Assembly (NCBI GenBank): GCA_027574665.1
Contig: CM050677.1
Location: 1,869,273-1,933,272, forward strand
Direction: 5' to 3'
From: Rhynochetos jubatus
Taxonomy: Eukaryota > Chordata > Aves > Eurypygiformes > Rhynochetidae
Length of the DNA: 64,000 nt
The position numbers and the translations under genes were made by a program. How positions within the stretch are numbered: position 1 is the stretch's first letter; every line of letters starts with the position of its first letter. Positions 1 through 9,514 of this stretch are shown here, piece after piece. The notes below the pieces were generated by a model. The model made no database searches and had not been told where the DNA came from. It was given only the letters and a program-made list of their open reading frames with translations.

Positions 1-11
1 TGTTTGTTTTG

Positions 12-56
12 GCAGAGCACTGCATGCCTCTTAAGACAGAGCTCTGTATCCCCGGG
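12..56. other. Palindrome cluster in the unit
   Basis: Five symmetric elements lie almost end to end. They are GCAGAGCACTGC (12-23, symmetric at 10 of 12), GCATGC (22-27), CTTAAG (30-35), the perfect 12-bp palindrome ACAGAGCTCTGT (36-47) and CCCGGG (51-56). The cluster recurs in nearly every unit. The G-to-C change at 55 removes CCCGGG in many units, the T-to-A change at 4291 breaks one 12-bp palindrome, and G-to-C at 61873 changes another. It could bind a dimeric protein or form small cruciforms; nothing in the sequence shows which. Confidence 0.75.
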
Positions 57-66
57 AAAGTCGAAA
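50..66 (-). other. CENP-B-box-like site (8 of 9 core bases)
   Basis: Read on the minus strand the 17 bases are T TTCG ACTT T CC CGGG G. The mammalian CENP-B box core is NTTCGNNNNANNCGGGN. TTCG and CGGG are both present at the correct spacing; only the central A is T. The common variants at 50 and 55 fall on N positions of the motif, and I found no unit with a changed TTCG or CGGG. By chance an 8-of-9 match is expected about 0.1 times per unit on both strands, so this is suggestive only. The missing A is one of the bases regarded as needed for binding. Confidence 0.3.
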
Positions 67-180
67 TCCACAGGGTCACCTTCTCTGTGCTAACAGGCTC
101 GGAGAGGCTGGAATGCGCGGCTCGTTGAAGCGTCTGCCCGAACACGGACATCTGAAGCAGCACTGTAATGCGAGCAAACA

Positions 181-309
181 GAAAGAGTTAGGAGAGAATT
201 TCTTGTCCCTTCTTGCTGCGCCTTTGCAGAGCACTGCGTGCCAGAGCAGCCGGACCGCTGTGTTGCTTGCAATCTCCACTTCCAACAGTGCCACAGTTCC
301 TCGGCAACA
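181..309 (+). repeat. Subrepeat A within the unit (129 bp)
   Basis: Starts with the 24-bp box GAAAGAGTTA...GAATTTCTT (181-204). The box matches those of B at 20 of 24 and C at 21 of 24 positions. The motif GCAGAGCACTGC lies at offset 45 (226-237), the same offset as in C. A later CAGAGC...GGACCGCT segment resembles B but is displaced by 8 bp, and TTGCAA at offset 86 is again in register with B. The rest is strongly diverged. Homology to B and C is inferred from boxes in register, not from an alignment score. Confidence 0.7.
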
Positions 310-438
310 GAAAGAGCTAGGAAGGAATTGCTTGCGCTGTTTTCTCTCGCTGTGCTCTAGCAGTTCGTTCCCTTTTCGGCAGAGCGCGGGACCGCTTGCA
401 AAGCTTAGAAACAAACCTCTCCCTTTTCCTCCAAAAGG
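310..438 (+). repeat. Subrepeat B within the unit (129 bp)
   Basis: Begins exactly 129 bp after A with the box GAAAGAGCTA...GAATTGCTT (310-333), 21 of 24 identical to the C box. CAGAGC recurs at offset 69-70 (GCAGAGCGCGGG, 379-390), matching the position of the palindrome in C. TTGCAA is at offset 86 (396-401), as in A. The 3' end carries most of the hairpin CCCTTTT/AAAAGGG that runs into C. Confidence 0.7.
374..391 (+). other. Second CENP-B-box-like site with one extra base
   Basis: The sequence T TTCG GCAG A GCG CGGG A contains all nine core bases of the CENP-B box, but three bases instead of two separate A from CGGG. The extra base would alter the register of the two recognition halves, so binding is doubtful. 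Some units carry GCGTGGG here, which also destroys CGGG. It is less constant than the minus-strand site at 50-66. Confidence 0.2.
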
Positions 439-440
439 GA
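420..440. other. Hairpin-forming inverted repeat in the unit
   Basis: TCCCTTTT (420-427) and AAAAGGGA (433-440) are perfect inverted copies separated by CCTCC, giving an 8-bp stem and 5-nt loop. The repeat straddles the B/C subrepeat junction and leads directly into the C box. It is kept in the 471-bp units. An A-to-C change in the right arm (AAACGGG) breaks one pair in the units near 14595, 16483, 22618, 38193 and 42913. It is not a terminator, as no gene precedes it. Confidence 0.7.
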
Positions 441-567
441 AAGAGCTACGAGGGAATTTCTTAGCGAAACCTTGTTTGTTTTGGCAGAGCACTGCATGCC
501 TCTTAAGACAGAGCTCTGTATCCCCGGGAAAGTCGAAATCCACAGGGTCACCTTCTCTGTGCTAACA
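439..567 (+). repeat. Subrepeat C within the unit (129 bp)
   Basis: Begins exactly 129 bp after B with the box GAAAGAGCTA...GAATTTCTT (439-462). GCAGAGCACTGC is at offset 45 (484-495), as in A, and ACAGAGCTCTGT is at offset 69 (508-519), where B has its GCAGAGC. C crosses the arbitrary unit boundary at 472/473. It holds the palindrome cluster and the minus-strand CENP-B-box-like site. Confidence 0.7.
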
Positions 568-652
568 GGCTCGGAGAGGCTGGAATGCGCGGCTCGTTGA
601 AGCGTCTGCCCGAACACGGACATCTGAAGCAGCACTGTAATGCGACCAAACA
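568..652 (+). repeat. Possible truncated fourth subrepeat D (85 bp)
   Basis: This is the segment left between three 129-bp subrepeats and the next unit's A box at 653. At the position where a fourth box should be, AGGCTGGAAT (577-586) matches 8 of 10 bases of AGGAAGGAAT in box B in exact register. Further on, GCAGCACTGTAATGC (629-643) resembles GCAGAGCACTGCATGC of C with a 2-bp loss and a 1-bp gain. The match is weak and could be chance; an 85-bp unrelated spacer is the alternative. Confidence 0.4.
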
Positions 653-3415
653 GAAAGAGTTAGGAGAGAATTTCTTGTCCCTTCTTGCTGCGCCCTTGCA
701 GAGCACTGCGTGCCAGAGCAGCCGGATCGCTGTGTTGCTTGCAATCTCCAGTTCCAACAGTGCCACAGTTCCTCGGCAACAGAAAGAGCTAGGAAGGAAT
801 TGCTTACGCTGTTTTCTCTCGCTGTGCTCTAGCAGTTCGTTCCCTTTTCGGCAGAGCGCGGGACCGCCTGCAAAGCTTAGAAACAAACCTCTCCCTTTTC
901 CTCCAAAAGGGAAAGAGCTACGAGGGAATTTCTTAGCGAAACCTTGTTTGTTTTGGCAGAGCACTGCATGCCTCTTAAGACAGAGCTCTGTATCCCCGGG
1001 AAAGTCGAAATCCACAGGGTCACCTTCTCTGTGCTAACAGGCTCGGAGAGGCTCGAATGCGCGGCTCGTTGAAGCGTCTGCCCGAACACGGACATCTGAA
1101 GCAGCACTGTAATGCGACCAAACAGAAAGAGTTAGGAGAGAATTTCTTGTCCCTTCTTGCTGCGCCCTTGCAGAGCACTGCGTGCCAGAGCAGCCGGATC
1201 GCTGTGTTGCTTGCAATCTCCAGTTCCAACAGTGCCACAGTTCCTCGGCAACAGAAAGAGCTAGGAAGGAATTGCTTGCGCTGTTTTCTCTCGCTGTGCT
1301 CTAGCAGTTCGTTCCCTTTTCGGCAGAGCGCGGGACCGCTTGCAAAGCTTAGAAACAAACCTCTCCCTTTTCCTCCAAAAGGGAAAGAGCTACGAGGGAA
1401 TTTCTTAGCGAAACCTTGTTTGTTTTGGCAGAGCACTGCATGCCTCTTAAGACAGAGCTCTGTATCCCCGCGAAAGTCGAAATCCACAGGGTCACCTTCT
1501 CTGTGCTAACAGGCTCGGAGAGGCTCGAATGCGCGGCTCGTTGAAGCGTCTGCCCGAACACGGACATCTGAAGCAGCACTGTAATGCTACCAAACAGAAA
1601 GAGTTAGGAGAGAATTTCTTGTCCCTTCTTGCTGCGCCTTTGCAGAGCACTGCGTGCCAGAGCAGCCGGATCGCTGTGTTGCTTGCAATCTCCAGTTCCA
1701 ACAGTGCCACAGTTCCTCGGCAACAGAAAGAGCTAGGAAGGAATTGCTTGCGCTGTTTTCTCTCGCTGTGCTCTAGCAGTTCGTTCCCTTTTCGGCAGAG
1801 CGCGGGACCGCTTGCAAAGCTTAGAAACAAACCTCTCCCTTTTCCTCCAAAAGGGAAAGAGCTACGAGGGAATTTCTTAGCGAAACCTTGTTTGTTTTGG
1901 CAGAGCACTGCATGCCTCTTAAGACAGAGCTCTGTATCCCCGCGAAAGTCGAAATCCACAGGGTCACCTTCTCTGTGCTAACAGGCTCGGAGAGGCTCGA
2001 ATGCGCGGCTCGTTGAAGCGTCTGCCCGAACACGGACATCTGAAGCAGCACTGTAATGCGACCAAACAGAAAGAGTTAGGAGAGAATTTCTTGTCCCTTC
2101 TTGCTGCGCCCTTGCAGAGCACTGCGTGCCAGAGCAGCCGGATCGCTGTGTTGCTTGCAATCTCCAGTTCCAACAGTGCCACAGTTCCTCGGCAACAGAA
2201 AGAGCTAGGAAGGAATTGCTTGCGCTGTTTTCTCTCGCTGTGCTCTAGCAGTTCGTTCCCTTTTCGGCAGAGCGCGGGACCGCTTGCAAAGCTTAGAAAC
2301 AAACCTCTCCCTTTTCCTCCAAAAGGGAAAGAGCTACGAGGGAATTTCTTAGGGAAACCTTGTTTGTTTTGGCAGAGCACTGCATGCCTCTTAAGACAGA
2401 GCTCTGTATCCCCGGGAAAGTCGAAATCCAGGGGGTCACCTTCTCTGTGCTAACAGGCTCGGAGAGGCTCGAATGCGCGGCTCGTTGAAGCGTCTGCCCG
2501 AACACGGCCATCTGAAGCAGCACTGTAATGCGAGCAAACAGAAAGAGTTAGGAGAGAATTTCTTGTCCCTTCTTGCTGCGCCTTTGCAGAGCACTGCGTG
2601 CCAGAGCAGCCGGATCGCTGTGTTGCTTGCAATCTCCAGTTCCAACAGTGCCACAGTTCCTCGGCAACAGAAAGAGCTAGGAAGGAATTGCTTGCGCTGT
2701 TTTCTCTCGCTGTGCTCTAGCAGTTCGTTCCCTTTTCGGCAGAGCGCGGGACCGCTTGCAAAGCTTAGAAACAAACCTCTCCCTTTTCCTCCAAAAGGGA
2801 AAGAGCTACGAGGGAATTTCTGAGTGAAACCTTGTTTGTTTTGGCAGAGCACTGCATGCCTCTTAAGACAGAGCTCTGTATCCCCGGGAAAGTCGAAATC
2901 CACAGGGTCACCTTCTCTGTGCTAACAGGCTCGGAGAGGCTGGAATGCGCGGCTCGTTGAAGCGTCTGCCCGAACACGGACATCTAAAGCAGCACTGTAA
3001 TGCGACCAAACAGAAAGAGTTAGGAGAGAATTTCTTGTCCCTTCTTGCTGCGCCTTTGCAGAGCACTGCGTGCCAGAGCAGCCGGATCGCTGTGTTGCTT
3101 GCAATCTCCAGTTCCAACAGTGCCACAGTTCCTCGGCAACAGAAAGAGCTAGGAAGGAATTGCTTGCGCTGTTTTCTCTCGCTGTGCTCTAGCAGTTCGT
3201 TCCCTTTTCGGCAGAGCGCGGGACCGCTTGCAAAGCTTAGAAACAAAGCTCTCCCTTTTCCTCCAAAAGGGAAAGAGCTACGAGGGAATTTCTTAGCGAA
3301 ACCTTGTTTGTTTTGGCAGAGCACTGCATGCCTCTTAAGACAGAGCTCTGTATCCCCGGGAAAGTCGAAATCCACAGGGTCACCTTCTCTGTGCTAACAG
3401 GCTCGGAGAGGCTCG

Positions 3416-5254
3416 AATGCGCGGCTCGTTGAAGCGTCTGCCCGAACACGGACATCTGAAGCAGCACTGTAATGCGAGCAAACAGAAAGAGTTAGGAGAG
3501 AATTTCTTGTCCCTTCTTGCTGCGCCTTTGCAGAGCACTGCGTGCCAGAGCAGCCGGACCGCTGTGTTGCTTGCAATCTCCACTTCCAACAGTGCCACAG
3601 TTCCTCGGCAACAGAAAGAGCTAGGAAGGAATTGCTTGCGCTGTTTTCTCTCGCTGTGCTCTAGCAGTTCGTTCCCTTTTCGGCAGAGCGCGGGACCGCT
3701 TGCAAAGCTTAGAAACAAACCTCTCCCTTTTCCTCCAAAAGGGAAAGAGCTACGAGGGAATTTCTTAGCGAAACCTTGTTTGTTTTGGCAGAGCACTGCA
3801 TGCCTCTTAAGACAGAGCTCTGTATCCCCGGGAAAGTCGAAATCCACAGGGTCACCTTCTCTGTGCTAACAGGCTCGGAGAGGCTGGAATGCGCGGCTCG
3901 TTGAAGCGTCTGCCCGAACACGGACATCTGAAGCAGCACTGTAATGCGACCAAACAGAAAGAGTTAGGAGAGAATTTCTTGTCCCTTCTTGCTGCGCCCT
4001 TGCAGAGCACTGCGTGCCAGAGCAGCCGGATCGCTGTGTTGCTTGCAATCTCCAGTTCCAACAGTGCCACAGTTCCTCGGCAACAGAAAGAGCTAGGAAG
4101 GAATTGCTTACGCTGTTTTCTCTCGCTGTGCTCTAGCAGTTCGTTCCCTTTTCGGCAGAGCGCGGGACCGCCTGCAAAGCTTAGAAACAAACCTCTCCCT
4201 TTTCCTCCAAAAGGGAAAGAGCTACGAGGGAATTTCTTAGCGAAACCTTGTTTGTTTTGGCAGAGCACTGCATGCCTCTTAAGACAGAGCACTGTATCCC
4301 CGGGAAAGTCGAAATCCACAGGGTCACCTTCTCTGTGCTAACAGGCTCGGAGAGGCTCGAATGCGCGGCTCGTTGAAGCGTCTGCCCGAACACGGACATC
4401 TGAAGCAGCACTGTAATGCGACCAAACAGAAAGAGTTAGGAGAGAATTTCTTGTCCCTTCTTGCTGCGCCCTTGCAGAGCACTGCGTGCCAGAGCAGCCG
4501 GATCGCTGTGTTGCTTGCAATCTCCAGTTCCAACAGTGCCACAGTTCCTCGGCAACAGAAAGAGCTAGGAAGGAATTGCTTGCGCTGTTTTCTCTCGCTG
4601 TGCTCTAGCAGTTCGTTCCCTTTTCGGCAGAGCGCGGGACCGCTTGCAAAGCTTAGAAACAAACCTCTCCCTTTTCCTCCAAAAGGGAAAGAGCTACGAG
4701 GGAATTTCTTAGCGAAACCTTGTTTGTTTTGGCAGAGCACTGCATGCCTCTTAAGACAGAGCTCTGTATCCCCGCGAAAGTCGAAATCCACAGGGTCACC
4801 TTCTCTGTGCTAACAGGCTCGGAGAGGCTCGAATGCGCGGCTCGTTGAAGCGTCTGCCCGAACACGGACATCTGAAGCAGCACTGTAATGCTACCAAACA
4901 GAAAGAGTTAGGAGAGAATTTCTTGTCCCTTCTTGCTGCGCCTTTGCAGAGCACTGCGTGCCAGAGCAGCCGGATCGCTGTGTTGCTTGCAATCTCCAGT
5001 TCCAACAGTGCCACAGTTCCTCGGCAACAGAAAGAGCTAGGAAGGAATTGCTTGCGCTGTTTTCTCTCGCTGTGCTCTAGCAGTTCGTTCCCTTTTCGGC
5101 AGAGCGCGGGACCGCTTGCAAAGCTTAGAAACAAACCTCTCCCTTTTCCTCCAAAAGGGAAAGAGCTACGAGGGAATTTCTTAGCGAAACCTTGTTTGTT
5201 TTGGCAGAGCACTGCATGCCTCTTAAGACAGAGCTCTGTATCCCCGGGAAAGTC
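3416..5254 (+). repeat. Block duplicated at +7 units (second copy)
   Basis: Second copy of the block at 112-1950, identified by the same haplotype order and by the private GCTACC at 4892. Confidence 0.75.
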
Positions 5255-6136
5255 GAAATCCACAGGGTCACCTTCTCTGTGCTAACAGGCTCGGAGAGGC
5301 TCGAATGCGCGGCTCGTTGAAGCGTCTGCCCGAACACGGACATCTGAAGCAGCACTGTAATGCGACCAAACAGAAAGAGTTAGGAGAGAATTTCTTGTCC
5401 CTTCTTGCTGCGCCCTTGCAGAGCACTGCGTGCCAGAGCAGCCGGATCGCTGTGTTGCTTGCAATCTCCAGTTCCAACAGTGCCACAGTTCCTCGGCAAC
5501 AGAAAGAGCTAGGAAGGAATTGCTTGCGCTGTTTTCTCTCGCTGTGCTCTAGCAGTTCGTTCCCTTTTCGGCAGAGCGCGGGACCGCCTGCAAAGCTTAG
5601 AAACAAACCTCTCCCTTTTCCTCCAAAAGGGAAAGAGCTACGAGGGAATTTCTTAGCGAAACCTTGTTTGTTTTGGCAGAGCACTGCATGCCTCTTAAGA
5701 CAGAGCTCTGTATCCCCGGGAAAGTCGAAATCCACAGGGTCACCTTCTCTGTGCTAACAGGCTCGGAGAGGCTCGAATGCGCGGCTCGTTGAAGCGTCTG
5801 CCCGAACACGGACATCTGAAGCAGCACTGTAATGCGACCAAACAGAAAGAGTTAGGAGAGAATTTCTTGTCCCTTCTTGCTGCGCCTTTGCAGAGCACTG
5901 CGTGCCAGAGCAGCCGGATCGCTGTGTTGCTTGCAATCTCCAGTTCCAACAGTGCCACAGTTCCTCGGCAACAGAAAGAGCTAGGAAGGAATTGCTTGCG
6001 CTGTTTTCTCTCGCTGTGCTCTAGCAGTTCGTTCCCTTTTCGGCAGAGCGCGGGACCGCTTGCAAAGCTTAGAAACAAACCTCTCCCTTTTCCTCCAAAA
6101 GGGAAAGAGCTACGAGGGAATTTCTTAGCGAAACCT

Positions 6137-6607
6137 TGTTTGTTTTGGCAGAGCACTGCATGCCTCTTAAGACAGAGCTCTGTATCCCCGCGAAAGTCGA
6201 AATCCACAGGGTCACCTTCTCTGTGCTAACAGGCTCGGAGAGGCTGGAATGCGCGGCTCGTTGAAGCGTCTGCCCGAACACGGACATCTGAAGCAGCACT
6301 GTAATGCGACCAAACAGAAAGAGTTAGGAGAGAATTTCTTGTCCCTTCTTGCTGCGCCCTTGCAGAGCACTGCGTGCCAGAGCAGCCGGATCGCTGTGTT
6401 GCTTGCAATCTCCAGTTCCAACAGTGCCACAGTTCCTCGGCAACAGAAAGAGCTAGGAAGGAATTGCTTGCGCTGTTTTCTCTCGCTGTGCTCTAGCAGT
6501 TCGTTCCCTTTTCGGCAGAGCGCGGGACCGCTTGCAAAGCTTAGAAACAAACCTTCCCTTTTCCTCCAAAAGGGAAAGAGCTACGAGGGAATTTCTTAGG
6601 GAAACCT
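6137..6607 (+). repeat. 471-bp variant unit 1
   Basis: One base is missing in the CCTCTCCC run near 6554 (reads CCTTCCC). The unit also has TTAGGGAAACC near its end instead of TTAGCGAAACC. The next unit carries CCAGGGGGTC (near 6676) instead of CCACAGGGTC, a change shared only with the unit near 2431. It lacks the GGATCC that follows the other four deletion units. Confidence 0.9.
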
Positions 6608-9042
6608 TGTTTGTTTTGGCAGAGCACTGCATGCCTCTTAAGACAGAGCTCTGTATCCCCGGGAAAGTCGAAATCCAGGGGGTCACCTTCTCTGTGCTAA
6701 CAGGCTCGGAGAGGCTCGAATGCGCGGCTCGTTGAAGCGTCTGCCCGAACACGGACATCTGAAGCAGCACTGTAATGCGAGCAAACAGAAAGAGTTAGGA
6801 GAGAATTTCTTGTCCCTTCTTGCTGCGCCTTTGCAGAGCACTGCGTGCCAGAGCAGCCGGATCGCTGTGTTGCTTGCAATCTCCAGTTCCAACAGTGCCA
6901 CAGTTCCTCGGCAACAGAAAGAGCTAGGAAGGAATTGCTTGCGCTGTTTTCTCTCGCTGTGCTCTAGCAGTTCGTTCCCTTTTCGGCAGAGCGCGGGACC
7001 GCTTGCAAAGCTTAGAAACAAACCTCTCCCTTTTCCTCCAAAAGGGAAAGAGCTACGAGGGAATTTCTTAGCGAAACCTTGTTTGTTTTGGCAGAGCACT
7101 GCATGCCTCTTAAGACAGAGCTCTGTATCCCCGGGAAAGTCGAAATCCACAGGGTCACCTTCTCTGTGCTAACAGGCTCGGAGAGGCTCGAATGCGCGGC
7201 TCGTTGAAGCGTCTGCCCGAACACGGACATCTGAAGCAGCACTGTAATGCGACCAAACAGAAAGAGTTAGGAGAGAATTTCTTGTCCCTTCTTGCTGCGC
7301 CTTTGCAGAGCACTGCGTGCCAGAGCAGCCGGATCGCTGTGTTGCTTGCAATCTCCAGTTCCAACAGTGCCACAGTTCCTCGGCAACAGAAAGAGCTAGG
7401 AAGGAATTGCTTACGCTGTTTTCTCTCGCTGTGCTCTAGCAGTTCGTTCCCTTTTCGGCAGAGCGTGGGACCGCCTGCAAAGCTTAGAAACAAACCTCTC
7501 CCTTTTCCTCCAAAAGGGAAAGAGCTACGAGGGAATTTCTTAGCGAAACCTTGTTTGTTTTGGCAGAGCACTGCATGCCTCTTAAGACAGAGCTCTGTAT
7601 CCCCGGGAAAGTCGAAATCCACAGGGTCACCTTCTCTGTGCTAACAGGCTCGGAGAGGCTGGAATGCGCGGCTCGTTGAAGCGTCTGCCCGAACACGGAC
7701 ATCTGAAGCAGCACTGTAATGCGAGCAAACAGAAAGAGTTAGGAGAGAATTTCTTGTCCCTTCTTGCTGCGCCCTTGCAGAGCACTGCGTGCCAGAGCAG
7801 CCGGATCGCTGTGTTGCTTGCAATCTCCAGTTCCAACAGTGCCACAGTTCCTCGGCAACAGAAAGAGCTAGGAAGGAATTGCTTGCGCTGTTTTCTCTCG
7901 CTGTGCTCTAGCAGTTCGTTCCCTTTTCGGCAGAGCGCGGGAACGCTTGCAAAGCTTAGAAACAAACCTCTCCCTTTTCCTCCAAAAGGGAAAGAGCTAC
8001 GAGGGAATTTCTTAGCGAAACCTTGTTTGTTTTGGCAGAGCACTGCATGCCTCTTAAGACAGAGCTCTGTATCCCCGGGAAAGTCGAAATCCACAGGGTC
8101 ACCTTCTCTGTGCTAACAGGCTCGGAGAGGCTCGAATGCGCGGCTCGTTGAAGCGTCTGCCCGAACACGGACATCTGAAGCAGCACTGTAATGCGACCAA
8201 ACAGAAAGAGTTAGGAGAGAATTTCTTGTCCCTTCTTGCTGCGCCCTTGCAGAGCACTGCGTGCCAGAGCAGCCGGATCGCTGTGTTGCTTGCAATCTCC
8301 AGTTCCAACAGTGCCACAGTTCCTCGGCAACAGAAAGAGCTAGGAAGGAATTGCTTACGCTGTTTTCTCTCGCTGTGCTCTAGCAGTTCGTTCCCTTTTC
8401 GGCAGAGCGCGGGACCGCCTGCAAAGCTTAGAAACAAACCTCTCCCTTTTCCTCCAAAAGGGAAAGAGCTACGAGGGAATTTCTTAGCGAAACCTTGTTT
8501 GTTTTGGCAGAGCACTGCATGCCTCTTAAGACAGAGCTCTGTATCCCCGGGAAAGTCGAAATCCACAGGGTCACCTTCTCTGTGCTAACAGGCTCGGAGA
8601 GGCTCGAATGCGCGGCTCGTTGAAGCGTCTGCCCGAACACGGACATCTGAAGCAGCACTGTAATGCGACCAAACAGAAAGAGTTAGGAGAGAATTTCTTG
8701 TCCCTTCTTGCTGCGCCCTTGCAGAGCACTGCGTGCCAGAGCAGCCGGATCGCTGTGTTGCTTGCAATCTCCAGTTCCAACAGTGCCACAGTTCCTCGGC
8801 AACAGAAAGAGCTAGGAAGGAATTGCTTGCGCTGTTTTCTCTCGCTGTGCTCTAGCAGTTCGTTCCCTTTTCGGCAGAGCGCGGGAACGCTTGCAAAGCT
8901 TAGAAACAAACCTCTCCCTTTTCCTCCAAAAGGGAAAGAGCTACGAGGGAATTTCTTAGCGAAACCTTGTTTGTTTTGGCAGAGCACTGCATGCCTCTTA
9001 AGACAGAGCTCTGTATCCCCGGGAAAGTCGAAATCCACAGGG

Positions 9043-9514
9043 TCACCTTCTCTGTGCTAACAGGCTCGGAGAGGCTCGAATGCGCGGCTCGTTGTAGCGT
9101 CTGCCCGAACACGGACATCTGAAGCAGCACTGTAATGCGACCAAACAGAAAGAGTTAGGAGAGAATTTCTTGTCCCTTCTTGCTGCGCCCTTGCAGAGCA
9201 CTGCGTGCCAGAGCAGCCGGATCGCTGTGTTGCTTGCAATCTCCAGTTCCAACAGTGCCACAGTTCCTCGGCAACAGAAAGAGCTAGGAAGGAATTGCTT
9301 ACGCTGTTTTCTCTCGCTGTGCTCTAGCAGTTCGTTCCCTTTTCGGCAGAGCGCGGGACCGCCTGCAAAGCTTAGAAACAAACCTCTCCCTTTTCCTCCA
9401 AAAGGGAAAGAGCTACGAGGGAATTTCTTAGCGAAACCTTGTTTGTTTTGGCAGAGCACTGCATGCCTCTTAAGACAGAGCTCTGTATCCCCGGGAAAGT
9501 CGAAATCCACAGGG
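9043..9514 (+). repeat. Unit with private A-to-T change at 9095
   Basis: Reads CTCGTTGTAGCG instead of CTCGTTGAAGCG. I found no other unit with this state. It is one of the few changes not shared with any other unit, hence recent, or else a base-calling error. Confidence 0.7.

Larger units (their letters stand above)
1..472 (+). repeat. Reference satellite unit (472 bp)
   Basis: First complete unit, used as the coordinate frame for the others. Unit starts follow 1, 473, 945 and so on, moving back by one base after each 471-bp unit. The start is arbitrary because the array is tandem. Common two-state sites in this frame include 47 (T, rarely G), 50 (C or G), 55 (G or C), 110 (G or C), 173 (G or C) and 258 (T here in the sequence context, stable), together with an A/G site in the GCTTGCGCTG segment near 334, a C/T site in ACCGCTTGC near 396 and a C/G site in ACAAACCTC near 416. 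These sites combine in many ways, forming unit haplotypes that mark the block duplications. Positions quoted as 'near' were read by eye and may be off by one or two bases. Confidence 0.9.
112..1950 (+). repeat. Block duplicated at +7 units (first copy)
   Basis: Matches about 3416-5254 at an offset of 3,304 bp (7 x 472). Shared marks in order: the ACCGCT / CACTTCC haplotype, a unit with TTACGCTG plus ACCGCCTGC, a unit with CCCCGCG, and then GCTACC at 1588, a change found only here and at 4892. Differences include a T-to-A change at 4291 and the state of the CCCGGG site in the last unit. Confidence 0.75.

Noticed and set aside
104-116. tRNA-like B box (GGCTCGAATGC)
   Set aside because: Nine of 11 bases fit a pol III B box in some units, but about half carry CTGGAAT, which destroys it, and there is no A box or cloverleaf around it.
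420-440. Intrinsic transcription terminator
   Set aside because: The stem is followed by AAAGAGCTAC on this strand rather than a T-run, and no gene lies upstream.
1-472. 5S rRNA, tRNA or snRNA gene array
   Set aside because: A 472-bp period would suit 5S rDNA, but I see no 5S internal control region, no rRNA-like sequence and no T-run terminator after a candidate gene.
76-543. Recurrent 155-codon minus-strand frame, once per unit
   Set aside because: It begins with GTG (bases 543-541), not ATG, is overlapped by long frames on the other strand and in another minus frame, and changes mostly alter amino acids. The unit length is 1 modulo 3, so successive copies fall in different frames. It shows no recognisable domain. 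A repeat poor in stop codons explains it.
113-565. Recurrent 150-codon plus-strand frame, once per unit
   Set aside because: Same arguments: antisense to the minus frame, no domain, and broken by single changes (9095, 38090-38091) or TTCTGAGTG without any sign of selection.
2350-2360. Telomere-like TTAGGG
   Set aside because: It is a single hexamer made by one C-to-G change in TTAGCG in a few units, not a tandem run.
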